Below, piece after piece: positions 8,712 through 16,800 of a DNA stretch of 64,000 nucleotides (its first letter is position 1; every line of letters begins with the position of its first letter). Origin of the DNA: JAJRTE01 sp964418585 (GTDB lineage Bacteria; Myxococcota_A; UBA796; JAJRTE01); assembly GCA_964418585.1 (NCBI GenBank), contig CAYQMG010000187.1, positions 12,920 to 76,919 on the forward strand, given 5' to 3'. The position numbers and the translations under genes were made by a program. The notes under the pieces were generated by a model. It was not told where the DNA came from. It did no database searches and worked only from the letters and a program-made list of their open reading frames with translations.

Positions 8712-10316
8712 GTGGATGGTTCATCGATGGACTGGACACACTGGATCGACTTGCTCGGAACCGTGGTGCAGGGGCGAACCGAGTTGCTTCTGGGCGTCCA
8801 CCTGGCGATCCTTGGGACCCTGGTGGCGGCCGAGGCCGGGACGTTGTTGGAGCCGTTTCGCCGGGCGCCGCGGGGGCAGTTCCTCGGGCTGGGAGGGCTG
8901 GTCGCCGGGGCGTGGGTGATTCGAGCGTGGGTGATTCCCGCCCTTTCCAGGCACCTGTTCGACGGGCACGAGGCCGACTACTTCGATGTGTGGCGTCACG
9001 CGTCGCCTCCCCCCGATTTTGCCTACCGGACCTCTCTGGCCCTGCGTGTTCTCTACCGTTGGTTGGGGCCCGTCTTCGACGGGAGCGGCTGGTGGTTGGT
9101 CACGCTCCACCTGTTGGTGTCGCTTCTGCTCGTTCCCATGGTCTGGTCCTGGGTCGGAGATCTGGTCGAGGACCCGGAGGCCGGACTGTGGGCCGCAGCG
9201 ATCATCGCCCTCGACCCGGTGGTCGGCTTCTGGGCGAGTTCCGCGTACAACGTGCTGCTCCCCTTCGTGTGCAGCGTGGCCGCTCTCGCCTCCTGGGAAC
9301 GGGGAATCCGGAGGGCCCGGCCACTCTCGCTCATGCTCGGCACCACCTGGTGGGCGTTGGCGGTCGCGTTCCGCGCCGAGTCGGTACTCCTGCTGGTGCC
9401 CCTGGTGTGGCGCCTGCTCAAGGCACGACGCCTCATCCGTGCCCGGTTCGCCTGGTGGAGCGCCATGCTCCTTCCCCTGGGACTCGTGGCCGCCCAATTC
9501 CTGGCAGGACGACAGGGCGCCATCGGCCACGAAGGCATCGCCTACATGGAGCGCATGTTCCAGCGACAGGTGCTCATGTTCGACCTCTTGACCCCTTTCT
9601 CCGATGGACCCGTGCTCCTCTCCCTCGCCCTGGGCCTCGGAACGGCCTGGATCGTTCGAGTTCGCCACCGATGGGTGATTCCATTCCTCCTGGTCACCGC
9701 CGCCACCCAACACCTCGCATTCGCCTTCTTCGATGACTACGGCTTCCGCCACACCTTGATCATGCGACTTTGCCTCGCCGGCCTCGCCGGCCTCGGACTG
9801 GCCGCAGTTCACCAGGCGGTTCAACAAGGGACGGTGGCCCCCCATGGATCCCCCTTCCGCCGATTCGCCTTCCTGCCCACCCTCACCCTCTTCCTCATCA
9901 TGGCAGCACCGCTCGCAAAGGGTATCGCCGACGTGGCCCAACGGTACTACGCCTCCGGAACAGACTTCTTCCAGGCCGACACCCGGTTCCGAACCACCCC
10001 CGACCTGGATCCTCGAGACCACGCTTCCTGCGCATGGATCGCCGAAAGCGATTGCCTCGACCTTCCGATTCGGGCATCCCATTTCCAGCTCTTCAACGAC
10101 ATCGACCGCCAGAGCCTGGCTGAGCGCTCCGGTAATTGCATCCTGTTCGCCTACGACCGGGAGAACTTCCAGGCTTCGTCACGATCGATCCACGCTCGTG
10201 CGGTCAAACTGGCCCGGTTTTTCCACCTCGAACTCATCGGCCGCGTGGTGGAACCTGAAAGGGATTGCTACGCCCTCGTGTTCCGGGTGGGCCACCCCAG
10301 GGCGCTCCCCTGGTAG
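8712..10316 (+). CDS. Polytopic membrane protein, GT-C-like
   Basis: 534 residues with about ten hydrophobic segments up to residue 400 and a soluble tail. After the second span there is a GHEADYFDVW segment; acidic residues at this loop position are typical of GT-C transferases, so a lipid-linked-sugar glycosyltransferase is the best guess. The frame starts three bases after the previous stop; ATG 8727 (MDWTHW) is an equally possible start because neither has a clear ribosome site. Its tail has a basic/acidic RDHASCAW segment near residue 435. A 6-bp inverted repeat (10297-10302 with 10308-10313) overlaps the stop codon but has no T-run. It is third in the sulfatase operon. Confidence 0.65.
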   Translation: MDGSSMDWTHWIDLLGTVVQGRTELLLGVHLAILGTLVAAEAGTLLEPFRRAPRGQFLGLGGLVAGAWVIRAWVIPALSRHLFDGHEADYFDVWRHASPPPDFAYRTSLALRVLYRWLGPVFDGSGWWLVTLHLLVSLLLVPMVWSWVGDLVEDPEAGLWAAAIIALDPVVGFWASSAYNVLLPFVCSVAALASWERGIRRARPLSLMLGTTWWALAVAFRAESVLLLVPLVWRLLKARRLIRARFAWWSAMLLPLGLVAAQFLAGRQGAIGHEGIAYMERMFQRQVLMFDLLTPFSDGPVLLSLALGLGTAWIVRVRHRWVIPFLLVTAATQHLAFAFFDDYGFRHTLIMRLCLAGLAGLGLAAVHQAVQQGTVAPHGSPFRRFAFLPTLTLFLIMAAPLAKGIADVAQRYYASGTDFFQADTRFRTTPDLDPRDHASCAWIAESDCLDLPIRASHFQLFNDIDRQSLAERSGNCILFAYDRENFQASSRSIHARAVKLARFFHLELIGRVVEPERDCYALVFRVGHPRALPW

Positions 10317-10513
10317 TGCGGCGCCTGTCCAGCATGCAGAAGTCCCTGTGAATCCCCCCACAGGAACACGCGCAGAACCAGACCGGGACACGTTCGGACC
10401 GAATCGGTCAAGGTTCGTTCCGCGCGATCCGGACCATCTCGAGAACAACAGGGTGTGCACAAAAAAACGGTGGGATTGATGACATGGCAGGCTGATTCCT
10501 CCGCACAGAGGGA

Positions 10514-10825
10514 TCAGCAGCAGCCGGAGTAGTAGTCCGGCCGAATGGTGAGACCCCGACCCCAGTAGGCATCCTGGTAGTCGATGATGGTGTTGTCCAC
10601 GTACCGCTCGTGGTCTTTCCGCACGATCAGCTCGATGCCGTTCGCCTGGATACGGGTATCGTTGTCACGTAGCTCATCCAGAGCCATCCCCAGACGGGGA
10701 CCGCCTCAGCCGATACCCTGAAGCAGGACGCGGATGTACTTCCCCTCGTTGTCCTGGATGATCTTTTCCAGTTTTTTCTTGGCCTTATCGGTGACCTTGA
10801 TTCTTGGTACGAAAGCTCCTGCCAT
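10514..10825 (-). CDS. HesB/IscA-family selenoprotein (in-frame UGA = Sec40)
   Basis: 103 residues if the TGA at 10708-10706 is read as selenocysteine. ATG 10825 has a GGAGGT site four bases upstream. Residues 1-39 (AFVPRIKVTDKAKKKLEKII, then IRVLLQGIG) are the HesB N-terminal half. Directly after the UGA the frame continues GGPRLGMALDE, then VDNTIIDYQDAYWG and a C-terminal SGCC, the rest of a HesB domain. The UGA sits exactly where HesB/IscA proteins have the first metal-binding Cys (GCGGP-type motif), the classic Sec-for-Cys exchange. HesB-like selenoproteins are known in deltaproteobacteria. A hairpin at 10705-10682 fits a bacterial SECIS. Likely role: iron-sulfur or metal/redox handling in the cytosol. 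It has its own strong promoter, separate from the upstream GGDEF operon. An automatic caller would show a 39-residue fragment or miss it. Confidence 0.88.
10682..10705 (-). promoter_or_regulatory. Bacterial SECIS-like hairpin after UGA
   Basis: Starting at the first base after the UGA, the RNA can form CCCC-GUCU-GGGG, extended by U-A and G-U pairs, a G/G mismatch and further C-G and G-C pairs. The apical loop begins with G about ten bases after the UGA, as bacterial SECIS elements need for SelB binding. Fold judged by eye. Confidence 0.6.
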
Positions 10826-10859
10826 GAATACCTCCGAAAACGAGCGTTGTAGTTGCTGA

Positions 10860-10888
10860 AATATATAAACACATCGGAATATAATCAA
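10860..10888 (-). promoter_or_regulatory. Sigma70 promoter of the HesB selenoprotein gene
   Basis: TTGATT (10888-10883), a 17-base spacer and TATATT (10865-10860) in an AT-rich island unlike the surrounding DNA. The predicted leader is about 27 bases. This is one of the best promoters in the window. Confidence 0.65.
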
Positions 10889-10891
10889 GCG

Positions 10892-10929
10892 AAAAAATCA
10901 TCGCCACAGGTCAGGGAGGGGGGGTGGCG
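10892..10929 (-). terminator. Candidate terminator of the ATPase-STAS-GGDEF operon
   Basis: CGCCAC (minus strand, within the last codons of the GGDEF gene, 10929-10924) can pair with GTGGCG (10907-10902), followed by GATGA and six T residues (10897-10892). The 16-base loop makes it imperfect. Confidence 0.35.
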
Positions 10930-11939
10930 GCGACAGGGACCCCGGATTCGGGTTTGCGCAGCGGGCAGGAGGAGAGTTCGGACGCGGTGGTCACCCGGTT
11001 GCGGCCGTTCTCCTTGGAAGCGTAGAGCGCGCTGTCCGCTGCCTTGAAGAGGTCGGTTGGGTTGGAAGCGTCCATGGGCAGACCGGCGATGCCACAGCTA
11101 CATGTGGTCAAGAGTCCGGTCTGCGCGTTCTGGTCGCGGATGCGGCGGTAGGCGTTTACAGCCTGGTCGAGGGTGCAGCCGGGCATGAGCACGGCGAACT
11201 CCTCACCGCCGACCCGTGCGACCACGTCCACGTCGGCGCGAGTGCATGACCGGAGGACGTGGGCGAACTGACGGAGCACCTTGTCGCCGGTCTGGTGGCC
11301 GTAGGTGTCGTTGACGCGCTTGAAGTGGTCGAGGTCGAACATGGCGAGGGCGAGGGGTTGCCCGGACCGGTTCGAGGCATCGACCGCGTCGACCAGCACC
11401 TCGTCGAACCACCGGCGGTTGGCGACGCCGGTGAGTGGGTCGGTGCGGGCGAGGGTGGCCTGTTGGTGGACCTCGACCGCGAGCCGTTCTTTCTGTTCAC
11501 GCTCCTTCTTGAGGAGGTTCTTGTAGTGTTCCTGCATCCGACTTTCCGCTGTCACATCCCGGAACTGCTCGAGGACGGCGTAGGGTTCGCCCTGGTCGTT
11601 GAGCAAGGGGACGGCGAGGACGATCAGACGCAGGGAGTCGCCGTTGCTACGAATGACGCACCCCACCTCGTCCACGCGGAGGTAGCGGCGTTTGGCGATC
11701 GCGCGTTTGGCGACACACCCTTTCGGGTGGTTGCAGGTCTCGAGCTGCAAGTGTGTGTGGCACATGCCCTGGGCGCCTGCCCTGCGCAGCTCCCTGGGAC
11801 GGAGGCCGGCCAGCTCCAGCATGTTCGCGTTGTAGTGGAGGACTCGGAGGTCCAGATCCGAGACGACCACAGCGTCCATGGAAGCGTCGACCATGTCCCT
11901 GATTTCCCTGGGCAACACGGCCCCTCCTGTTTTCTTCAT
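10911..11939 (-). CDS. PAS-GGDEF diguanylate cyclase
   Basis: 342 residues. An N-terminal PAS-like domain (about 12-135: MDAVVVSDLDLRVLHYNANM) contains a cysteine/histidine-rich insert with Cys60, Cys69 and Cys75 (CHTHLQLETCNHPKGC) that could bind a metal. A short coiled coil (138-162) links to the GGDEF domain (about 165-325), with the intact active site GGEEF at 244-248 and the substrate segment FDLDHFKRVNDTYGH; synthesis of cyclic-di-GMP from two GTP is expected. The inhibitory RxxD site is off register: Arg lies ten rather than nine residues before GGEEF, so product inhibition may be weak. ATG 11939 overlaps the previous stop as ATGA, showing translational coupling to the STAS gene. It is the last gene of a three-gene operon and its probable output. 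Confidence 0.92.
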   Translation of the reverse strand: MKKTGGAVLPREIRDMVDASMDAVVVSDLDLRVLHYNANMLELAGLRPRELRRAGAQGMCHTHLQLETCNHPKGCVAKRAIAKRRYLRVDEVGCVIRSNGDSLRLIVLAVPLLNDQGEPYAVLEQFRDVTAESRMQEHYKNLLKKEREQKERLAVEVHQQATLARTDPLTGVANRRWFDEVLVDAVDASNRSGQPLALAMFDLDHFKRVNDTYGHQTGDKVLRQFAHVLRSCTRADVDVVARVGGEEFAVLMPGCTLDQAVNAYRRIRDQNAQTGLLTTCSCGIAGLPMDASNPTDLFKAADSALYASKENGRNRVTTASELSSCPLRKPESGVPVAATPPP

Positions 11940-12415
11940 TGCCACAGGAAGCCCAGATAGCTGTCGGCGAGATCGTCGAATTCCATGTCCTCACCGCAGT
12001 TGGGACATGGCAACGTCTCGGCAATCTCCGGGCGGGCATCGGTGTTTCCCACTTCGACCAACTGCGTGATTTCGTTCTCGCAGGCGTCGCAGAAGTAGGG
12101 GGCCAACACCGACTGGACCTTGCCGCCACCCCGGAAGTTGGAGATCATGTTCAATTGGCGCACGATTGCGGGCGAACAGCGGTGCAGTTCGAGCGTCTTG
12201 CCGGACCGCTTGAGGTCTGTGACAAAGTTGATCCACTCGCGGACACCACAGGAGTTGATCTGTTCGACGTGGGCCAGGTCGAGTACCAGCGTGTCGGGGG
12301 CAGCATCGACGATCGAGCGGAAGTCGGCGTGCTCGGAGATGGTGCCCTCCAACTGGATACGTTGCTGTCCGTCTACCTGAACCCACTTCCAGGACATGGA
12401 GTTGGACATCGTCAT
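11936..12415 (-). CDS. STAS-domain protein with C-terminal zinc ribbon
   Basis: 159 residues. Residues 10-105 form a STAS (anti-anti-sigma type) domain: DTLVLDLAHVEQINSCGVREW. The loop that normally reads D-S-S-G, with the second Ser phosphorylated by an RsbW-type kinase, reads N54-S55-C56-G57, so the usual phospho-acceptor is Cys and only Ser55 could be modified. Residues 106-145 hold two CxxC pairs (Cys109/112 and Cys137/140), a probable zinc ribbon. Both ends overlap their neighbours as ATGA (start 12415 with the ATPase stop, stop with the GGDEF start), so the three proteins are made together. The likely job is to pass a signal between the ATPase and the diguanylate cyclase by protein contact. 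Cytosolic. Confidence 0.85.
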   Translation of the reverse strand: MTMSNSMSWKWVQVDGQQRIQLEGTISEHADFRSIVDAAPDTLVLDLAHVEQINSCGVREWINFVTDLKRSGKTLELHRCSPAIVRQLNMISNFRGGGKVQSVLAPYFCDACENEITQLVEVGNTDARPEIAETLPCPNCGEDMEFDDLADSYLGFLWQ

Positions 12416-13413
12416 TCTCCTACGAAAAGGTTGAAGGACTTGCCCGCGCGTGCAAATTTCCGGTAGCTCCCGCTCACGTCCAGGAGCCCGATCATCTCGG
12501 TGCGCTTCCCCGGTGCGATGTTGACGATGAAGTGGGACAGGCTCTCGAAAATGTGGTAGAACCCGAGTCCCGCACCTCCCTTGCTTTCGTCCGGCTCGTA
12601 GGTGTCCTTGTTGAAGCACTTGGCCAGGTAGTCCAGCAACAGTTCCGGGGTCAAGGTCCCGAACGGGTCGGTGGTGGCGATTCCAAACCGCCAGCCATCA
12701 CAGCAGAACTTGATCTCCACCTCCTCCCCCTCCTCGAGACGCACCGGTTCGGTCCGGGACCTGTTTGCGTAGCGTGGCTTCCCCTGTTCGTCGACCGGCG
12801 CGTTGTAGAGCGCATTGGTCACGAACTCGTCGGCCACCGAAACGACCAGGCTCTTCAGCCGGCGCGGAATGCTCAGACCGTGACAGTAGGTCTCGATCGT
12901 GTCGAGCACCTCCCCGCGTTGCGTGGAATCGCTGATACGAAGACTGTGGGTCTTCGTGCCCCAGACAAAGTACTTCTCGAGACCGAACACATCCCGCTTC
13001 AGGATCTTTCGGATGGTCACGAGGAAGTCACAGATGTCGACATTCTTGTTGTTGACAACCAGCATGTTGGTCAGCGTGTGCGCCCCGAACAGGGACGCCA
13101 GGTAGTTCCGTGCATGCCCTTCGGACAAAAGGAGCAACCTGGGCTTGCCCGGCCCGAACGCGAAATCCCGCGTCAAGTACTCCCGCTCCTGATCCGGAAG
13201 ACTGTCGAAGTTGACCGCGACCAACTCATGGTGTGCCGACCCGCGGATGTCCGACAACGACTCCCGCAACTCCACGCTTCCCACAACGCGCTTCAACACA
13301 CGAGGGAGATTCGGAAGCTGATCCGCACAGCCGTTCACGAACACGATACCTTTTCCACTCAGCTCCGGCAACACCGGTGGCCCTTTGGTGATGGGGTCCA
13401 GACTCAGATCCAT
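12412..13413 (-). CDS. Pseudo-receiver / GHKL ATPase (RsbW-like)
   Basis: 333 residues. The start at 13413 is chosen because AAGGAG lies six bases before the ATG; the frame stays open upstream without domain-like sequence. Residues 20-150 resemble a receiver fold (KGIVFVNGCADQ, PRLLLLSEG, NMLVVNNKNVDICDFLVTIRK) but I see no clear phospho-Asp site, so it is probably a pseudo-receiver. Residues 160-330 are a GHKL ATPase: N-box VADEFVTNALYNA (Asn200) and glycine box GGAGLGFYHI (279-288), as in RsbW/SpoIIAB anti-sigma kinases. It would bind ATP and either phosphorylate or sequester the STAS partner encoded next. First gene of the operon; divergent from the kinase-phosphatase gene at 13801. Confidence 0.8.
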   Translation of the reverse strand: MDLSLDPITKGPPVLPELSGKGIVFVNGCADQLPNLPRVLKRVVGSVELRESLSDIRGSAHHELVAVNFDSLPDQEREYLTRDFAFGPGKPRLLLLSEGHARNYLASLFGAHTLTNMLVVNNKNVDICDFLVTIRKILKRDVFGLEKYFVWGTKTHSLRISDSTQRGEVLDTIETYCHGLSIPRRLKSLVVSVADEFVTNALYNAPVDEQGKPRYANRSRTEPVRLEEGEEVEIKFCCDGWRFGIATTDPFGTLTPELLLDYLAKCFNKDTYEPDESKGGAGLGFYHIFESLSHFIVNIAPGKRTEMIGLLDVSGSYRKFARAGKSFNLFVGE

Positions 13414-13800
13414 GTTGGCTCCTTCCCCTGCGTTGCGTACGATCTGAATTATTTCCACGATCCGCTCCCCCTGTCCACCGGAGCCTGGACCGCCCATCTG
13501 ACCCGGTGGAGACCCCGGGGACGGAGGATGTGGGTCGCAATATAACAGACAGTAAGTGAAGGCCGAAAAACACGTAGTGCTCGCACCTTCAACCATCACA
13601 TCGGCGACCCCTGCAGGCCGCTTGAGCAAAAAGGGGGGCGACGTGAACGAGGATTCCCCGCGGTTCAAAAATTCGAGTTACGGTTGTCCGGAAGGAGCGT
13701 TCAAGTTCTTTCCATCTTTCTCCGATTGTGGGACAGGGATGTTGACGCATGCCCGCCGTGCAGGGGGCCGGATGACTCCACTCAACAGGAAGGGTGAACC
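13414..13800. other. Divergent control region, ATPase operon / kinase gene
   Basis: 387 bases. It holds a weak promoter for the minus-strand operon (13539-13567) and an AGGAAGGG ribosome site for the plus-strand kinase. A TTGACG near 13741 has no good -10 partner. No gene is supported. Confidence 0.5.
13539..13567 (-). promoter_or_regulatory. Weak promoter for the ATPase-STAS-GGDEF operon
   Basis: TATATT (13544-13539) with a poor -35 TTCGGC (13567-13562) and a 17-base spacer, about 120 bases before the ATG. The AT-rich -10 stands out in GC-rich DNA; the weak -35 may mean activator dependence. Confidence 0.35.
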
Positions 13801-16800
13801 ATGATTGCTGCCGCCAGGTTGCGTGACGTGGAACCGGAGAGTCAGGGGCTGGAAGTGGGACCTGAACTGGGCCGAGGCGCCATGAGTGTGGTGTACCGGG
13901 CCAGGCGTGGGGGGCGGAGCTATGCATTGAAGGTGATACGTCCGTCCCGGGAGGTAGCAGACGAGGTTGTGAGGCGGCGGGCGTTTCGGGAAGCGGTGGT
14001 TCTGGCGAGGCTTGAGCACCCTGGGCTGGTGAAAGTGGTTGAAGCCGGGGAGCTGCACGGGAGTCCTTTTTTGTTGATGGAGTTGGTGGAGGGGGAGGAG
14101 CTTTCCCGGTTGTTGAAGCGGCGGGGTCCGATGGCGCCCGGGGAGGTGGTGCGCATGGCGATCATCCTGGCCGGGGCTCTGGGAGAGGTTCACCGTCATG
14201 GTCTCGTGCACCGGGACATCAAGCCGGCGAACATCATCATCAATGGGGAGGGGGTTCCGAAGATCATCGATTTTGGGCTGGCGGCTGCGGTGATGGAGCA
14301 GGGGCTGGACCGGAAGAAGGAGGAGGTGGTGGGCACGTTCCTCTACACGGCGCCGGAGCAGGCTGGGTTGCTCAAGCGTCCGGTGGATGGTCGAGCCGAC
14401 CTGTATTCTCTTGGTGTGATTTTGTTCGAGTGTCTGGCGGGGACGCCGCCGTTCGTGGCCGATCATTTGAGTGAATTGCTTCGGCAGCATGCGGCGGTGG
14501 TGCCGCCCCGCCTGGACACGGTGCGCCCGGATGTGGGACCGGCGCTGGCTGCGATCGTGGCCCGCCTGTTGGCCAAGGATCCGGACGATCGCTACCAGTC
14601 GGCGGAGGGGGTGGCGTCGGACCTCGAGCGTCTGAGCGAGCTTGATGGAGCGTACGGGGAGCTGGGTGATGCGGTGCTGGGTCGTGACGACGCTCGGGAA
14701 CCGGCGCGCCACGTGATTCCCCTGGCGGGTCGAGAGCAGGAGCTGGATCTTCTGGGGACCCTGTGGAAGGAAGCGGTGGGCCGTGGCTGTGTGGTGGCGG
14801 CGGTGGAGGGCGAGATGGGGAGCGGCAAGAGCCGCCTGTGCCGGGAGTTCGCGCGCCGGATTGCCGAGGACGAGCCGGGCGCAGTGGTGCTCGAGGCGGC
14901 CTCGAGTCGGGACAACCAGGTCCCCTACGGCGTGTTGAGGGCTGCCCTGGATCCCTTTCTCGAGGCGACGCTGGAGCAGGTGGAGCGGGGGGACCAGGGC
15001 GCCCGGAGTCTGCTGGACCACGCCATTGGAGATATCGGCCCGATCCTCAAGACCTTCTCCTCGGCCATGGCTCGGGCCGTCGGGCAGACGGAGGACGTGG
15101 GCCAGTTGGACAGCGAGATGTTCAACGACGCCCTGGCCAGGTTCCTCGAGCGCCTCGCGGCAAGGGCGAACGGTCTCCTGTTGATCATCGACGACGCTGC
15201 CTGGATGGACGAGGGATCTTCCCTGGTTCTGGCTCGAATCGCCGGTGCGCAGGATCCTCTCCCCATCTTGCTCGTCGTGACCGTGGAACGGACTGCCGAG
15301 ACGCGATCCCAGGACCCCGAGGGCCGACCCCTCGCCCTGTTCCCCACCGCTCGCCGCGTCTCCCTCGAGAACCTCGGTGTCGACGCCGTCGCACACCTGG
15401 TCGCTGGACACCTCGGCGGCCACCCCCTCGACCGTCGCTTCGTGGAACGCCTCACCATCATGACCAACGGCAACCCCCTCGCCGTCGGAGAATATCTTCG
15501 CATGGCCATCGACGCCGGTTTGATTCTCCCGGCTCCAGGCCAGTGGCAGGTGGACATGGAAGGCTTCGCTTCCCTCGACCTCCCCTCCAACGTGTTCGAC
15601 CTGTCCATCCGGCGGCTTCACGACCTTTCTGAAGAGACACGGCAGGTGCTTCAACATGCGGCCGTGATAGGCCGGCTGTTCGGCCTCCAGACCTTGATCA
15701 AGGTCACAGGGCGTGCGCCCGATGAGGTCAACCGCTCCGTGGCGGACGCGATGGATGCCAACCTGATCGCGAGAACCGGACCAGACACCTACCAGTTCGT
15801 CCAGGACCGCCTTTCCGAAACCCTCGTGGACGCACTCTCGGAACAGGAGGCCCGAGAAATTCATCAACGGGTCGCCGAAGTGCTGGACGAGGAGCAGGCC
15901 GAGGGCTCAGACCGGGTGCTGGCCCTGGCCCGTCACTACGCCCTGGGCGACTGGGCCCGTCGTCCGAATCGCGCCTACGAGGTCAACGTGGCAGCGGGGC
16001 GGCTGGCCCTGGCCCACTACGCTTACAAGGACGCCTACTCGTTCTTCTCCTGTGCACGCGACATCGCCGAGTTGTTGCCGGACCAGCCCTCGAGCGATAC
16101 CGCGCACCTGGAACAGTGGCTGGGCGAGGCGGCACGCGGCGTGGGGCGAAACACCGACGCAATCCGGCATTTTCGAGCAGCGCTCGAGCACACGCAGGAC
16201 CCGGTGGCCCGGGCCCGGCTGCATGCCAACACCGGTTCGGTGTTCGTCGACGAGGTGGAACTCAGGGCGGCGTGGAAGGAGTGCATGGAGGCGCTCGATG
16301 TTCTCGGGAAGCCCTACCCGAGGTCCAAGCTCCGTCAGGTGTTCGGCGCCCTCCTGTCCTGGTTTTTGGCTGCCGTATTGCGCCGGTTGCACCTGGGATA
16401 CGGGTCGTCGCAAGGAGCGGACCGGGAACGACACAAGCTGTTATGTCGCGTGTACAAGCTCGCCGGAGAGATTCGATACTATGCATTCGAACCGGTGGCC
16501 ATGCTGCTGCTCACACTGCGCCAACTCCTCTACGCTCACCTGCTCGGTCCCTGTCTCGAGTCGGTTGCCACCTTGAGTTGGTTCGGCGTGGTCATGGGCA
16601 ACTTGAAAAAGCGGTCGATCGCAGAGTTCTACGGTCGCCGCGCCATCGAGGAGGCCCGGGCCATCGGCGACCCGGCGGCGCTCCACGCAAGCCGTATGTG
16701 GGCCAACTTTTCGGCTCACTTTCTCGGCGACTTCAAGCGGGCCGAGGAGCAGTGGCTCGAAACCCTGCCGGACATCGATACCTGGTTGCACCCGCGGGAT

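Noticed and set aside
10297..10313. Inverted repeat CCAGGG-N5-CCCTGG as terminator of the sulfatase operon
   Set aside because: It lies over the stop codon and has no T-run; probably chance in GC-rich DNA.
10706..10825. HesB gene as a pseudogene broken by a stop codon
   Set aside because: A single UGA, at the exact Cys position, with an intact domain and hairpin after it and strong expression signals before it, fits selenocysteine better than decay.
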